Below are positions 26,483 through 34,973 of a stretch of DNA of 64,000 nucleotides, one piece after another. This DNA is from Saccharopolyspora sp. NFXS83. GTDB taxonomy: Bacteria > Actinomycetota > Actinomycetes > Mycobacteriales > Pseudonocardiaceae. Below the pieces are notes generated by a model. The model was given only the letters and a program-made list of their open reading frames with translations, did no database searches and had not been told where the DNA came from. A program made the position numbers and the translations under genes. The stretch is taken from positions 287,974-351,973 of the forward strand of contig NZ_JAPFGB010000003.1 of NCBI RefSeq assembly GCF_026241095.1. The letters run 5' to 3'. Every line of letters starts with the position of its first letter. Position 1 is the stretch's first letter.

Positions 26483-26878
26483 TCAGTGCGTCGAGGCGCG
26501 GTTGCGGCGGTTCGCGGTGCGCCGCAGCTGCAGGATGCGGGCGGCACCGACCAGCGCCACGAGCAGCCCGCCGATCGCGGCGGCCAGCAGCAGTGCGACG
26601 CCGACCGGCAGATCGCCGCGCAGGCCGAGGAAGGTGACCGACGTGGGCTGCAGGTTCTGCAGGATGAACACCAGCAGCACGATCAGCGCGATGGTCGCGA
26701 CGACGACCGCCGCCCAGGTGCCCGCCGTCCGGGTGTGCTGGAGCTTCTCGGCCGCGGTCGGCTCCTCGACGGGAGCGGACGGTTCGAGCTCGCCGCGCTG
26801 GTGCTCGGGCTCGGTGAGCGGTTCCGCCGGGGCCGTCCGGTCGTCGGCAGTGGTGTCTTCGCTGGCCATGCGGCTCAT
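26483..26878 (-). CDS. LapA-domain membrane protein
   Basis: About 131 residues. ATG 26878 (MSRMASEDTT) or 26869 (MASEDTT) are both possible; neither has a clear ribosome site, and CATATTG just upstream could be the -10 box of a leaderless transcript. A disordered acidic first half of about 50 residues is followed by two membrane helices, AAVVVATIALIVLLVFILQNLQP and PVGVALLLAAAIGGLLVALVGAARI, and a short basic tail. The QNLQPTSVTFLG turn between them is the LapA/YciS signature. Members act in envelope or lipid homeostasis; no more precise role is visible. It lies upstream of lnt in the same direction. Confidence 0.8.
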   Translation of the reverse strand: MSRMASEDTTADDRTAPAEPLTEPEHQRGELEPSAPVEEPTAAEKLQHTRTAGTWAAVVVATIALIVLLVFILQNLQPTSVTFLGLRGDLPVGVALLLAAAIGGLLVALVGAARILQLRRTANRRNRASTH

Positions 26879-26970
26879 TGTGCAATATGCGTCCACCAGG
26901 CGGAGCGGCGCTCCACGCGAAGATCGGATGAACGCGCCGTCCGCCGGACGGGCGAGCGGTCATCCCACTT

Positions 26971-27468
26971 TCAGCGGGTCGGGAGGCCGCCGGTGAAGCG
27001 CTTGAGCACGACCGTCCGGCGCGCGGATCCGGGCCAGATCTGCACGTGGTAGGTGTCGTTGCCGGTGGCCCCGTTCGCGCTGATCGAGCCGAACCCCTCG
27101 CAGCGGGTCCGCACCCGGTAGATGCCGACCGGCACGGTGAACAGGTGGGCGCTGCGCCTGCTGTCGGAACCGCCCAGCACGAGGATCTGGCCGCTGGCGA
27201 TCTCGACGGAGGCTTCGGTGACGTGGTCCCACGGCGTGAGGTCGCAGTCGGGCGCTGCCGGGACGATCTCGACGGTGACCGGGACGTTCCTGCGGCGGGC
27301 GGTACCGACGGTGACCACGCCGTCCCGGCTGGAGATCAGGTCGCGGCGGAGGTCGGCGTCGGTGTCGTTGATGGCGGCCAGGTCGTAGTCCGCGTGGGAG
27401 TCGCGGACCTCGAAGCTGTGGTAGTCGGCGAAGATCGTCAGCTCTCGCCGCGTCCGGTCGATGTCCAC
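26971..27468 (-). CDS. Conserved-looking hypothetical protein
   Basis: About 165 residues from GTG 27468 (VDIDRTRRELTIFADYHSFEV); a TTG at 27498 would add ten residues. The protein is beta-rich and acidic, has no signal or membrane segment, and contains two cysteines (PDCDLTPW and RTRCEGFGS). FADYHSFEVRD near the start and TVPVGIYRVRTRCEGF near the end are the most ordered-looking blocks. I do not recognise the family. Codon use and strand match its neighbours, so I regard the gene as real. Confidence 0.6.
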   Translation of the reverse strand: MDIDRTRRELTIFADYHSFEVRDSHADYDLAAINDTDADLRRDLISSRDGVVTVGTARRRNVPVTVEIVPAAPDCDLTPWDHVTEASVEIASGQILVLGGSDSRRSAHLFTVPVGIYRVRTRCEGFGSISANGATGNDTYHVQIWPGSARRTVVLKRFTGGLPTR

Positions 27469-27646
27469 CGTGCGTCCCCCCGGTTGCGCGCTCGCCAATC
27501 CTTTCTAGCAGCCCGTTCCGGTGGCGGCGGTGGGATCTTCGGGATCCCCACCGCCTGGCGCAGCGGCGTCCGCCCCGGTACCGGCGGACGGACCAATCAC
27601 TTCCGGCGACCGCCGCGCGACCGGTCCGAGCCGTGCGCCGCCGCGC

Positions 27647-29008
27647 CTAGCCGCAGGAGATGACCGCGGCGCCACCGGAGGTCGCGCTCAGCTGCTTCAC
27701 GTAGGCGTCGCCGGCGGTGGCGCTGGCCGAGGTCCACTCGGCGCACGCGCTCGACCGGTCCTGGTACGGCCCGTAGTAGATCGAGTAGATGTCCTTGCCG
27801 GTCTTCGAGGTGGTGGCGGACGCTCCGCACGGAGTGGTGGGCACGTGCAGGTAGTGCGCGCCGGCGTGCTCGTCGAGCAGCCGCTGCGCGGTGTCCGCGT
27901 CGAACGCGGCGCCGACGACCACGGTGAACCCGCCGTCGCAGGGCGGCGTGCTCAGCGGAACCGACAACCCGAGGTCGGGCGGTACCGGCGCGGTCGAGGA
28001 CCACGGCGCCGTCGGAGCCGGAGCGTCGGCCGCCGGGTCCGCACCGCCACGGGAGACGACAGCCCCCCCGGCGGCGGCTCCCGCCACCAGCAGCGCGCCC
28101 AGGGCGGCGCCGATCAGCAGGCCCTTGCGGCGGTGCGGCACCCGCTGCGGCGCGGTGCCGCGCGCCGCGGCGGCGGGGTGCGGGACGGGGCCGGTCGAGT
28201 CCAGCGCCGCGCGGGCGGCCCGTGCCAGTTCGCCCGCGGAGGTGAACCGGTGCGCGGGGTGCTTGGCCATGCCGCGCGTGATCACGGGGTCGAACGCGGC
28301 ACCGAGGTGCGGAGCGGTGGAGCCGGGTCGCGGCGGGTCGTCGTTGAGGTGCGCGTTGATCATCGCAACGGTCGCGTCGCGCTCGAACGGTTTCCGCCCG
28401 GTGAGGCACTGGTAGAGCATGCAGGCCAGCGAGTACACGTCCGATCGCGGATCCGCCGGAGCCTCCCCGAACCGCTCCGGCGCCATGTACGCCAGCGTGC
28501 CGACCGTGATCCCGGTGGAGGTCAGCGCGGTCCCGGCGTTCGCGGCGTAGGCGATGCCGAAGTCGACGAGGTACGCGAACCCGCTGCTGCTGACCAGCAC
28601 GTTCGACGGTTTCACGTCGCGGTGCACCAACCCGTCGGCGTGTGCCGAGTCCAGCGCGTGCGCGACCTGCTCGATGAGTCCGACCGCCCGGTCCGGCGGC
28701 ATCGGACCGGAGGCGTCGAGCTGGGTGGCCAGATCCGCCCCGTCCACCAACCGCATGTCCAGGTACAGCCTGCCGTTGATCTCACCGTAGGAGTGGATCG
28801 GGATGACGTGCGGATCGCGCAGCCGCGCGGTGGCCTGCGCTTCGCGCTGGAACCGGCGGCGGAACTCGGCGTCCCCGGCGTAGCGCTCGGCGATCAGCTT
28901 CAGCGCCACCGTCCGCTGGTGGCGGGTGTCGTGCGCGCGGTGGATCTCGCCCATGCCGCCTCGCGCGATCAGGCCCTGGATCAGGTAAGGACCGAACTGC
29001 CACTCCAC
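27647..29008 (-). CDS. Transmembrane serine/threonine protein kinase
   Basis: A 453-residue Hanks-type kinase (ATG 29008). The kinase domain (about 6-265) is complete: GLIARGGMGEIHRAHD glycine loop, VALKLI lysine, HRDVKPSNVLV catalytic loop, DFGIAYAA, GTLAYMAPERF activation segment end, and SDVYSLACMLYQCLTG. After a linker and a basic patch, one membrane helix (about 292-315) leads to an extracellular domain of about 130 residues with four cysteines (PPCDGG, TPCGAS, SACAEW, ISCG); this tail resembles SPOR-like sensor tails rather than PASTA repeats. It should sense an external signal and phosphorylate cytoplasmic proteins. No phosphatase is adjacent. Confidence 0.93.
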   Translation of the reverse strand: MEWQFGPYLIQGLIARGGMGEIHRAHDTRHQRTVALKLIAERYAGDAEFRRRFQREAQATARLRDPHVIPIHSYGEINGRLYLDMRLVDGADLATQLDASGPMPPDRAVGLIEQVAHALDSAHADGLVHRDVKPSNVLVSSSGFAYLVDFGIAYAANAGTALTSTGITVGTLAYMAPERFGEAPADPRSDVYSLACMLYQCLTGRKPFERDATVAMINAHLNDDPPRPGSTAPHLGAAFDPVITRGMAKHPAHRFTSAGELARAARAALDSTGPVPHPAAAARGTAPQRVPHRRKGLLIGAALGALLVAGAAAGGAVVSRGGADPAADAPAPTAPWSSTAPVPPDLGLSVPLSTPPCDGGFTVVVGAAFDADTAQRLLDEHAGAHYLHVPTTPCGASATTSKTGKDIYSIYYGPYQDRSSACAEWTSASATAGDAYVKQLSATSGGAAVISCG

Positions 29009-29278
29009 CCGCTTGACCCCTCTCCCCGATCGCTCGACGTCAGTCTATTGGGTGACGGGGCGGGATGTGAGCGTGTCCGCCCGTTCCTCCGCTGCTCTTT
29101 CTCGATCGTCGGGGGAGCGGGCGTTCGGCCGTGGCCCGGCCGGGCGGTCGGCGCAGTGGACTGATCCGTTCACCGGTCGTGTGCCTGGCGTCGTCGCTTT
29201 CCGACCGCGGCGGACGCGGGTTGGAATCGGGGGCGGGGTGTGGTGAGGTACCGGATGGTCTTGCGGGGAGGTGAGCTG

Positions 29279-30148
29279 GTGGCGGAACCGGCTTTGCTGG
29301 AGGTGCCCGGTGTGACGCACCGGTACGTCCAGGTCGGAGGTTTGCGGGTGCACGTCGCCGAGGCGGGCGACGGGCCGCCGCTGGTGCTGCTGCACGGCTG
29401 GCCGCAGCACTGGTACCTGTGGCGGCACCAGATCCCGGAGCTGGCGAAGCACTACCGGGTCATCGCCCCCGACCTGCGCGGGCACGGCTGGACCGACGCC
29501 CCCGCCACCGGGTACGACAAGGACAACCTCGCCGCGGACCTGATCGGCCTGCTCGACGCGCTGGGGCTCGACCGGGTCCGGCTGGTGGGTCACGACTGGG
29601 GTGGCTGGGTCGGTTTCCTCGCGTGCATGCGCGCGCCGGAGCGGTTCGACCGGTTCCTGGCGCTCAACATCGCCCACCCGTGGCCGTCGATGTCGCCCGC
29701 TGCGGTGCGCTCGCTGTGGCGGTTCTGGTACCAGGTGGTGGTGGGCTCGCCGCTGGGCGCGCTGCTGATCCGGCGGACCCCGTTCATCTCGCGCGGCGTG
29801 CTCGGCACCATCAAGGGCGGCGCGCTGTCCCGCCGGGACCGCGCGGCGTTCGCCGAGCGCTGGCGGGTTCCCGCGCGGGCCCGGGCTTCGGTGGCGTTGT
29901 ACCGCACGTTCCTGCTGCGGGAGCTGCCGCAGGTCCGCCGGGGGAAGTACCGCCGCACCCCGATGTCGACGAAGGCGCGGCTGGTGTTCGGCACCGCGGA
30001 CCCGGCGATCTCGCCGAGCCTGCTGGAGGGCTACGAGGAGTACGCGGAGCGGATGGACCTGCGCTGGGTTCCCGGTGCGGGCCACTTCATCGTCGACGAG
30101 CAGCCGGACCGCGTGCTCGCGGAGATCCAGGAGTTCATGGCGGACTGA
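29279..30148 (+). CDS. Alpha/beta hydrolase, epoxide-hydrolase-like
   Basis: 289 residues if started at GTG 29279, which has GGAGGTGA just upstream; GTG 29240 and ATG 29255 are in-frame alternatives. It shows the alpha/beta-hydrolase pattern of the epoxide-hydrolase/dehalogenase branch: LLHGWPQHWYLWRHQ (oxyanion-hole HGWP), GHDWGGWVGF with Asp as nucleophile, a cap domain rich in Arg and aromatic residues, and the catalytic His in PGAGHFIVDEQPD. The Asp nucleophile argues against an ordinary esterase. Substrate unknown. It lies alone, divergent from the kinase gene. Confidence 0.85.
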   Translation: MAEPALLEVPGVTHRYVQVGGLRVHVAEAGDGPPLVLLHGWPQHWYLWRHQIPELAKHYRVIAPDLRGHGWTDAPATGYDKDNLAADLIGLLDALGLDRVRLVGHDWGGWVGFLACMRAPERFDRFLALNIAHPWPSMSPAAVRSLWRFWYQVVVGSPLGALLIRRTPFISRGVLGTIKGGALSRRDRAAFAERWRVPARARASVALYRTFLLRELPQVRRGKYRRTPMSTKARLVFGTADPAISPSLLEGYEEYAERMDLRWVPGAGHFIVDEQPDRVLAEIQEFMAD

Positions 30149-30195
30149 CCCGCCGCGCCGAGTCAGGTGGTCGCCTCCTGCACCCGATCTTTCCG

Positions 30196-30218
30196 GGCGC
30201 GGGAGCCGCTCCCGCGCC
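30196..30218. terminator. Terminator-like hairpin between convergent genes
   Basis: GGCGCGGGAG (30196-30205) and CTCCCGCGCC (30209-30218) form a perfect 10-bp stem with a 3-base loop, 48 bp after the hydrolase stop and before the 3' end of the convergent broken gene at 30311. It has no T-run. Confidence 0.55.
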
Positions 30219-30310
30219 GTGCGCCGAGGGCTCGACGGGTGGCCGCCGGTCAGATCGCCCCGTCGGCAGTGAGCACCGTGCCGCTGACCGGGATGCGGCG
30301 TCCGGTGAGG

Positions 30311-31578
30311 TCACGCCGGACCGGTGAGATCGGTGAGCCGGGCGCGCAGTGGTCCCGCCGCCGCGTCGCCGTGGTGGTCGAACAGCCGCACAGCCTCGGC
30401 GAGGTGCTCCCGTTCGGCGGCCGGAGCCCGCCGTGCGGCGGCGAGATCGGCGAGCCCGTGGTGGCCGAGCGCCAGTCCGGTCGTGGACCCGAGCTTGGTC
30501 ATCGCGGCCGACCCGTCGTCGAGCGCGGCGCACGCCTCGGCGAGTTCACCGGCGGCGATCAGGGCGGTGCCGAGCGCGATCCGCGCGCGCCGAGTTGAAC
30601 GGGTCCTCGTCGCGGAACTCCCGCAGTCGGGTTTCGGCGGCGCGCAGGTGATCGAGGCCATCGTGGACTTCTCCGGCCAGCGCCGCGGCCTGCCCGGCGA
30701 GCAGCAGTGCCAGCGCGGCCTCGCGCGGGAAGCCGAGCTCGCGGAACCCTGCCTCGGCGCGCAGTGCGCAGGCGCGTGCCGTGGCCGGATCGCCTTGCGC
30801 CAGGGCGAGAACCGCTCGTGCGTCGTGGGTGTCCGTGGTGCCGTGGACGTCCCCGGGTGGCGGTGAACAGCTCGCCGGAGCGATCCAGCAGCCGCGCGGC
30901 CTCCGCCCACGCGCCCCGCCGGTGGTGCAGCATCGCGAGCCTGCGCGCGGTGCGCGCTTCGCGTTGGGGCGCGTCGAGTTCGCGGGCCGCGGTGAGGCAC
31001 AGCTCGTCGACGGTGAGCCAGTCCGCGTGGTGGCCGCGGTACCGGAACAGCGGCCACAGCACGTGCCCCAGCTGCCACGCGGCGGCGGGCAGGCCGTGCC
31101 CGACGGCGGCGCGCACCCCGCCGACCAGGTTGGCCCGTTCGGCTTCCAACCAGTCCAGCGCTTCCCGGTGGCCGGTGAAATCGGCGGAATCCACCGCGGG
31201 GTGGGCGAAGTCGTAGGCGGCGCCCCGCAGGTGCGGGGTGCACAGCTCGGCGGCGGCGCGGGCGCGGCGGATGTAGTGCTCGACGACGCGCAGCACCACG
31301 TCGCGGCGCCTCTCGGCCGTGCACTCCGCGCCGGCCTTCTCCTTGGCGTGCAACCGGATCAGGTCGTGGAAGCGGAAGCGGTCGGCGCGCACTTCCTGGA
31401 GCAGGTTCGCGTCGAGCAGCACGGCCAGCGGTTCGCGCAGCGCGGACGTGCTCAGCCCGGCGGCGGCCGACGCCGCGGTCAGGTGGAACTCCGGGCCCGG
31501 ATGCAGGCCCAGTGCCCGGTACAGCTCTCGGGCCTGCGCCGGGAGTTCCTGGTAGGACACGTCGAACACCGAACGCAC
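30311..31578 (-). pseudogene. AfsR-like winged-helix/TPR protein broken by two frameshifts
   Basis: GTG 31578 has a good AGGAGG site and starts VRSVFDVSYQELPAQARELYRALGLHPGPEF, the winged-helix part that follows the NB-ARC ATPase in AfsR/SARP-type regulators. It continues through FHDLIRLHAKEKA into TPR-like helices. At the CCCCGGG run (30851-30857) coding similarity moves to a second frame (DTHDARAVLALAQGDPATAR onward), and at the GCGCGCGC run (30581-30592) to a third frame (ARIALGTALIAAGELAEA), which reaches the stop at 30311. One base change at each run would restore a single protein of about 420 residues. The ATPase and DNA-binding parts of AfsR are absent. Either a decaying gene or two sequencing indels at GC repeats. 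Confidence 0.7.
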
Positions 31579-32071
31579 CGACACCTCCTCGCCACGCGGC
31601 GACGACCCCGGCCGACGCCGGGGTCGTGACGACTCGCCGATCGGCAGGTTCGCGTCGCGTCTCGGGGTGTTCGCCGCTGAGCCGGGCAGTTCTCCGGACC
31701 TGCGGACGTCCGGAGCCGGGCGGGTCGCGGTCCGGCGCGGCGGGTGGTTCTGGTCGTGGCGGCCGGGTGCGGGGCGAGAACGTTCCGGCAAGTCCTCAGC
31801 TCCGGGCACGGTGCGGATCACCCCCGTTCCGCACCGTACGCAGCGCGCCGGTCGCCGCGATGCCCCCCCAAGCGAGTGGTCCCGCCGTGGCGGGCCGACC
31901 GTGCGTTCGGCACGCGGGGATCAGCCGGTGGCGATGCCGCGCGGATGCCGGGGAGCGGAACCCGATCAAGATCACCGGATGCCGTGGCGGCTTGGGGTGC
32001 ACTGGCGGCGTTGTCCCTGGGCAGCACCGCTACGATGGTGGGTCCGGACATCAGGTGAAAAGAGAGACGCG
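31579..32071. other. 493-bp divergent intergenic region with a 10-bp inverted repeat
   Basis: No gene-like frame is convincing. ACGGTGCGGA (31808-31817) and TCCGCACCGT (31828-31837) form a perfect 10-bp inverted repeat near the middle, a possible operator between the broken regulator and the methyltransferase. TACGAT at 32031-32036 is a plausible -10 box about 36 bp before the methyltransferase start, without a well-spaced -35 box. Confidence 0.4.
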
Positions 32072-33202
32072 GTGCTGACTACTCCTCTGCCGACGCTGGA
32101 ATGGACCGAGCGAGGCGAGCCGCGTTCCGCGATCTGGCGCTCGGAGAACGGCGCCGCCCCGCCGCGGCGCGTGCTGGTCGGCGACGACCGGGTGCGGGCG
32201 GATGACGCGCACAGCCAGGCGGCGGAAGGCACCGCCCTGCTGTGGCGCGGCGACTTCCACAACGCGCGCAACCTGCTGACCGCGATGGCGCGGCGAGTCG
32301 ACCGGAAACCGTTGCCCGCGATGGATTCCGTCGCGCAGACCTTCCACCGGCACCGCCAGCGCCAGGCGCAGCGGGCGCGGCTGCTGGGCATGGTGCTGAT
32401 CCCCGTCGAAGCCGGTTGCGAGCTGTCGCTGCGGCGGGCGCCGGAGATCCGGGAGGCCTGCCTGGCCGCGGGGTGCCCGGCCGACGAGCCGTTCGTGCTG
32501 TCACTGCGGGAACTGCTCGGCATCATCGGAGCGCACGAATGGCGGCGCAACGGGATCGAGATCCCGGCGCTGGGCGCTCGGATCCACCCGCACTACGGGG
32601 TGTTCGCGCCGCAGCGCGCGGACTACGTGGACCTGCTGGCCGCGGAACCGCTGCCGGAGACGGCGACGGCGTTCGACGTCGGTACCGGCACGGGAGTGCT
32701 GGCCTCGATCTTGGCGCGGCGCGGGGTTCCGCGAGTGGTGGCGACGGATCTGGACACCCGTGCGCTGGCCTGTGCGTCGGAGAACGTCAACGCGCTCGGG
32801 CTGGCGGATCGGGTCGAGGTCGCGGCGGCCGATCTCTACCCGGAGGGCCGGGCCGGGCTGGTGGTGTGCAATCCGCCGTGGGTTCCGGCGAAGCCGTCGG
32901 CCGCCCTGCAGCGCGCCGTGTACGACCCGGGCAGCCGGATGCTGCGGGGGTTCCTCGACGGGCTCGCCGCGCACCTGGAACCCGGTGGGCAGGGGTGGCT
33001 GGTGCTCTCCGACCTCGCCGAGCTGCTGGGGCTGCGCTCGCGGGACGAGCTGCTGAGCGCGATCGACGCGGCCGGCCTGGCCGTCGCGGGCCGCAGCGAC
33101 GCACCGCCGCGGCACCCGAGGGCGGCGGATCCGACCGACCCGTTGCACGAGGCGCGTTCGGCGGAGACGGTGTCGCTGTGGCGGCTGGTGGTGCGGGGCT
33201 GA
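32072..33202 (+). CDS. Class I SAM-dependent methyltransferase (HemK/N6-type NPPW motif)
   Basis: 376 residues from GTG 32072 (AAAGAGAG upstream). Residues 1-180 form an N-terminal domain without a clear family match. The Rossmann methyltransferase core follows: FDVGTGTGVLASILARRG (motif I), VVATDLDTRALACASENV, and VVCNPPWVPAKP, where NPPW is the motif of amide or exocyclic-amine methyltransferases such as release-factor glutamine methyltransferases. C-terminal VLSDLAELLGLR and HEARSAETVSLWRLVV complete the fold. Methylation of a protein or nitrogen substrate is likely. It lies 508 bp upstream of the type II PKS genes and is closed by its own terminator, so co-regulation is not indicated. Confidence 0.78.
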   Translation: MLTTPLPTLEWTERGEPRSAIWRSENGAAPPRRVLVGDDRVRADDAHSQAAEGTALLWRGDFHNARNLLTAMARRVDRKPLPAMDSVAQTFHRHRQRQAQRARLLGMVLIPVEAGCELSLRRAPEIREACLAAGCPADEPFVLSLRELLGIIGAHEWRRNGIEIPALGARIHPHYGVFAPQRADYVDLLAAEPLPETATAFDVGTGTGVLASILARRGVPRVVATDLDTRALACASENVNALGLADRVEVAAADLYPEGRAGLVVCNPPWVPAKPSAALQRAVYDPGSRMLRGFLDGLAAHLEPGGQGWLVLSDLAELLGLRSRDELLSAIDAAGLAVAGRSDAPPRHPRAADPTDPLHEARSAETVSLWRLVVRG

Positions 33203-33219
33203 TCTCCCGCGGTGATATC

Positions 33220-33256
33220 GAATCGGAGCGGCCACCTAAAATCTCCGATTCTTTCG
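33220..33256 (+). terminator. Terminator of the methyltransferase gene
   Basis: GAATCGGAG (33220-33228) pairs perfectly with CTCCGATTC (33243-33251), loop 14 bases, followed by TTTCG. It lies 18 bp after the stop codon. Good symmetry with a short T tail. Confidence 0.6.
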
Positions 33257-33603
33257 CGCGCCGAAAGTAATTGTCCGGTGAATCACTCGGTTGGTCGTGC
33301 TGTTCCGGCGGGTTCGGGCGCTAACCTCTGATCCGGTGCCGCCGGAACCCGATTCGCCGCGGGCGATCGTCCGGACCGTAGTCGCCCGAGTCCTGGCGTT
33401 CGCCATGCGCCGGGAGTGATTCGCGGGCTTCGGGGCGCCGCTCGCCCGTCACCGTTGACGTGGCCGGATCCAGCTCGGGGCGTTAATTCCCCTCGAAGCG
33501 CGCGGCGCTTCATCCGCTTGCTCGGCTGTTTCCGGGAAATCGTTTCACCGGGTTTCCAGCCCGGTCGAAGTGCGTGAGTAAGTCTCATTCACAAGAGGTG
33601 GCC

Positions 33604-33714
33604 ATGCGAACGCGTGAATTGCCCCGAAGTCGACGTCCCGTGATCCGATCGAATCGTTTTCAGCCGACACGACGAAAGTGCGTCGGCCGTCGCGCGGACG
33701 GGCGGGCGAGATGA
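33604..33714 (+). CDS. Arginine-rich 36-residue leader ORF coupled to the ketosynthase gene
   Basis: ATG 33604 follows AGAGGTGGCC, a reasonable ribosome site, and opens a frame of 36 codons (MRTRELPRSRRPVIRSN at the start) that ends at TGA 33712-33714, overlapping the ATG of the ketosynthase gene by the classical ATGA. Thirteen of 36 residues are arginine. The ketosynthase itself has only a weak GGGCGGGCGAG site, so translational coupling from this short frame would make sense. It may be a leader peptide, a real small protein, or chance. The 400 bp before it (33257-33603) show no gene; part of them is AT-richer and probably carries the PKS promoter. Confidence 0.4.
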   Translation: MRTRELPRSRRPVIRSNRFQPTRRKCVGRRADGRAR

Positions 33715-34973
33715 GCGGCGCGGATCGGCGGGTCGTGCTCACCGGCATGGGAGTGCGGGTCCCCGGCGGACACGCGACGGCGGGATTCTGGGACCTGCTC
33801 ACCACCGACCGCACGGCCACCCGCACCATCACCGCGTTCGACCCGGCGCCGTTTCGCTCCCGGGTCGCCGCGGAGGTCGACTTCGACGCCCGCGCGGAGG
33901 GCTTCACCGCGCGTCAGGCCGCCGAGTGGGACCGGGTGACCTCGTTCGCGGTGGCCTGCGCCCGCGACGCCGTCCGGGACAGCGGGCTGGACCTCGCGCG
34001 GCCGGACCCGGCGGACGTGGCGGTGAGCATCGGCAGCGCGGTCGGCTCCACCATTGGCCTGGACCGCGACTACCAGCGGGTGTCCTCGCTCGGCTCGACC
34101 TGGCTCGTCGACCACGCGCTGGCCTCCCCGCGGTTGCGGGACTACCAGGTGCCCTCGGCCATCGCCCGCGAAGTCGCCTGGGAGACCGGGGCGGAAGGCC
34201 CCGTCACGCTGATCTCCACCGGCTGCACCTCCGGACTGGACGCCGTCGGGCACGGCACCGAGCTGATCCGCGACGGGCGGGCCGAGATCGTCATCGCGGG
34301 GGCCGCCGACGCGCCGATCTCGCCGATCACCGTCGCCTGCTTCGACGCCATCAAGGCGACGTCGGCGAACAACGCCGACCCGGCGCACGCGGCGCGGCCG
34401 TTCGACCGGCGCCGGGACGGGTTCGTGCTGGGGGAGGGCGCCGCCGTGTTCGTCCTGGAGGAACGCGCCGCGGCACTCCGGCGCGGCGCGCGGGTGCACG
34501 CCGAGATCACCGGATTCGCCGGTCGCTGCAACGCCTTCCACATGACGGGCCTGCGACCCGACGGCCGCGAACTGTCCTGGGCGATCACCGCGGCGCTGCG
34601 CGAAGCGGGCCTCGAACGCGTCGACTACGTCAACGCTCACGGTTCGGGCACCAAGCAGAACGACCGGCACGAGACCGCGGCGATCAAGCGCAGCCTGGGC
34701 GCCGCCGCGCACCAGGTCCCGATCAGCTCGATCAAGTCGAAGGTGGGGCATTCGCTGGGCGCGATCGGCTCGATCGAGATCGCGGCCTGCGCGTTGGCCC
34801 TGCGGCACGGCGTGATCCCCCCGACGGCGAACCTCGTCGAACCCGATCCGGAGTGCGACCTGGACTACGTGCCGGGCGATCCGCGCGAGGCGGAGCTGAA
34901 CGCGGTGCTCAGCGTGGGGAGCGGTTTCGGCGGGTTCCAGAGCGCCGTGGTGCTGACCAGGGGGGACCGATGA
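33711..34973 (+). CDS. Type II PKS ketosynthase (KS alpha)
   Basis: A 420-residue beta-ketoacyl synthase from ATG 33711. The thiolase-fold catalytic set is complete: active-site Cys in STGCTSGLDAVGHG, His in VNAHGSGTKQND, and Lys/His in SSIKSKVGHSLGAIGSIE. The GPVTLISTGCTSG context is that of aromatic PKS ketosynthases, not FabF. It condenses malonyl units on the ACP together with the chain-length factor encoded next, with a 4-base ATGA overlap. Cluster order KS-CLF-ACP-cyclase resembles whiE-type spore pigment and simple aromatic polyketide loci. No ketoreductase gene is present, so a non-reduced polyketone folding is expected. Confidence 0.95.
   Translation: MSGADRRVVLTGMGVRVPGGHATAGFWDLLTTDRTATRTITAFDPAPFRSRVAAEVDFDARAEGFTARQAAEWDRVTSFAVACARDAVRDSGLDLARPDPADVAVSIGSAVGSTIGLDRDYQRVSSLGSTWLVDHALASPRLRDYQVPSAIAREVAWETGAEGPVTLISTGCTSGLDAVGHGTELIRDGRAEIVIAGAADAPISPITVACFDAIKATSANNADPAHAARPFDRRRDGFVLGEGAAVFVLEERAAALRRGARVHAEITGFAGRCNAFHMTGLRPDGRELSWAITAALREAGLERVDYVNAHGSGTKQNDRHETAAIKRSLGAAAHQVPISSIKSKVGHSLGAIGSIEIAACALALRHGVIPPTANLVEPDPECDLDYVPGDPREAELNAVLSVGSGFGGFQSAVVLTRGDR

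Noticed and set aside
31667..32071. N-terminal extension of the methyltransferase frame
   Set aside because: The open frame continues upstream of GTG 32072 but is Arg/Gly/Pro-rich and contains no conserved block; a ribosome-site-like AAAGAGAG precedes 32072.
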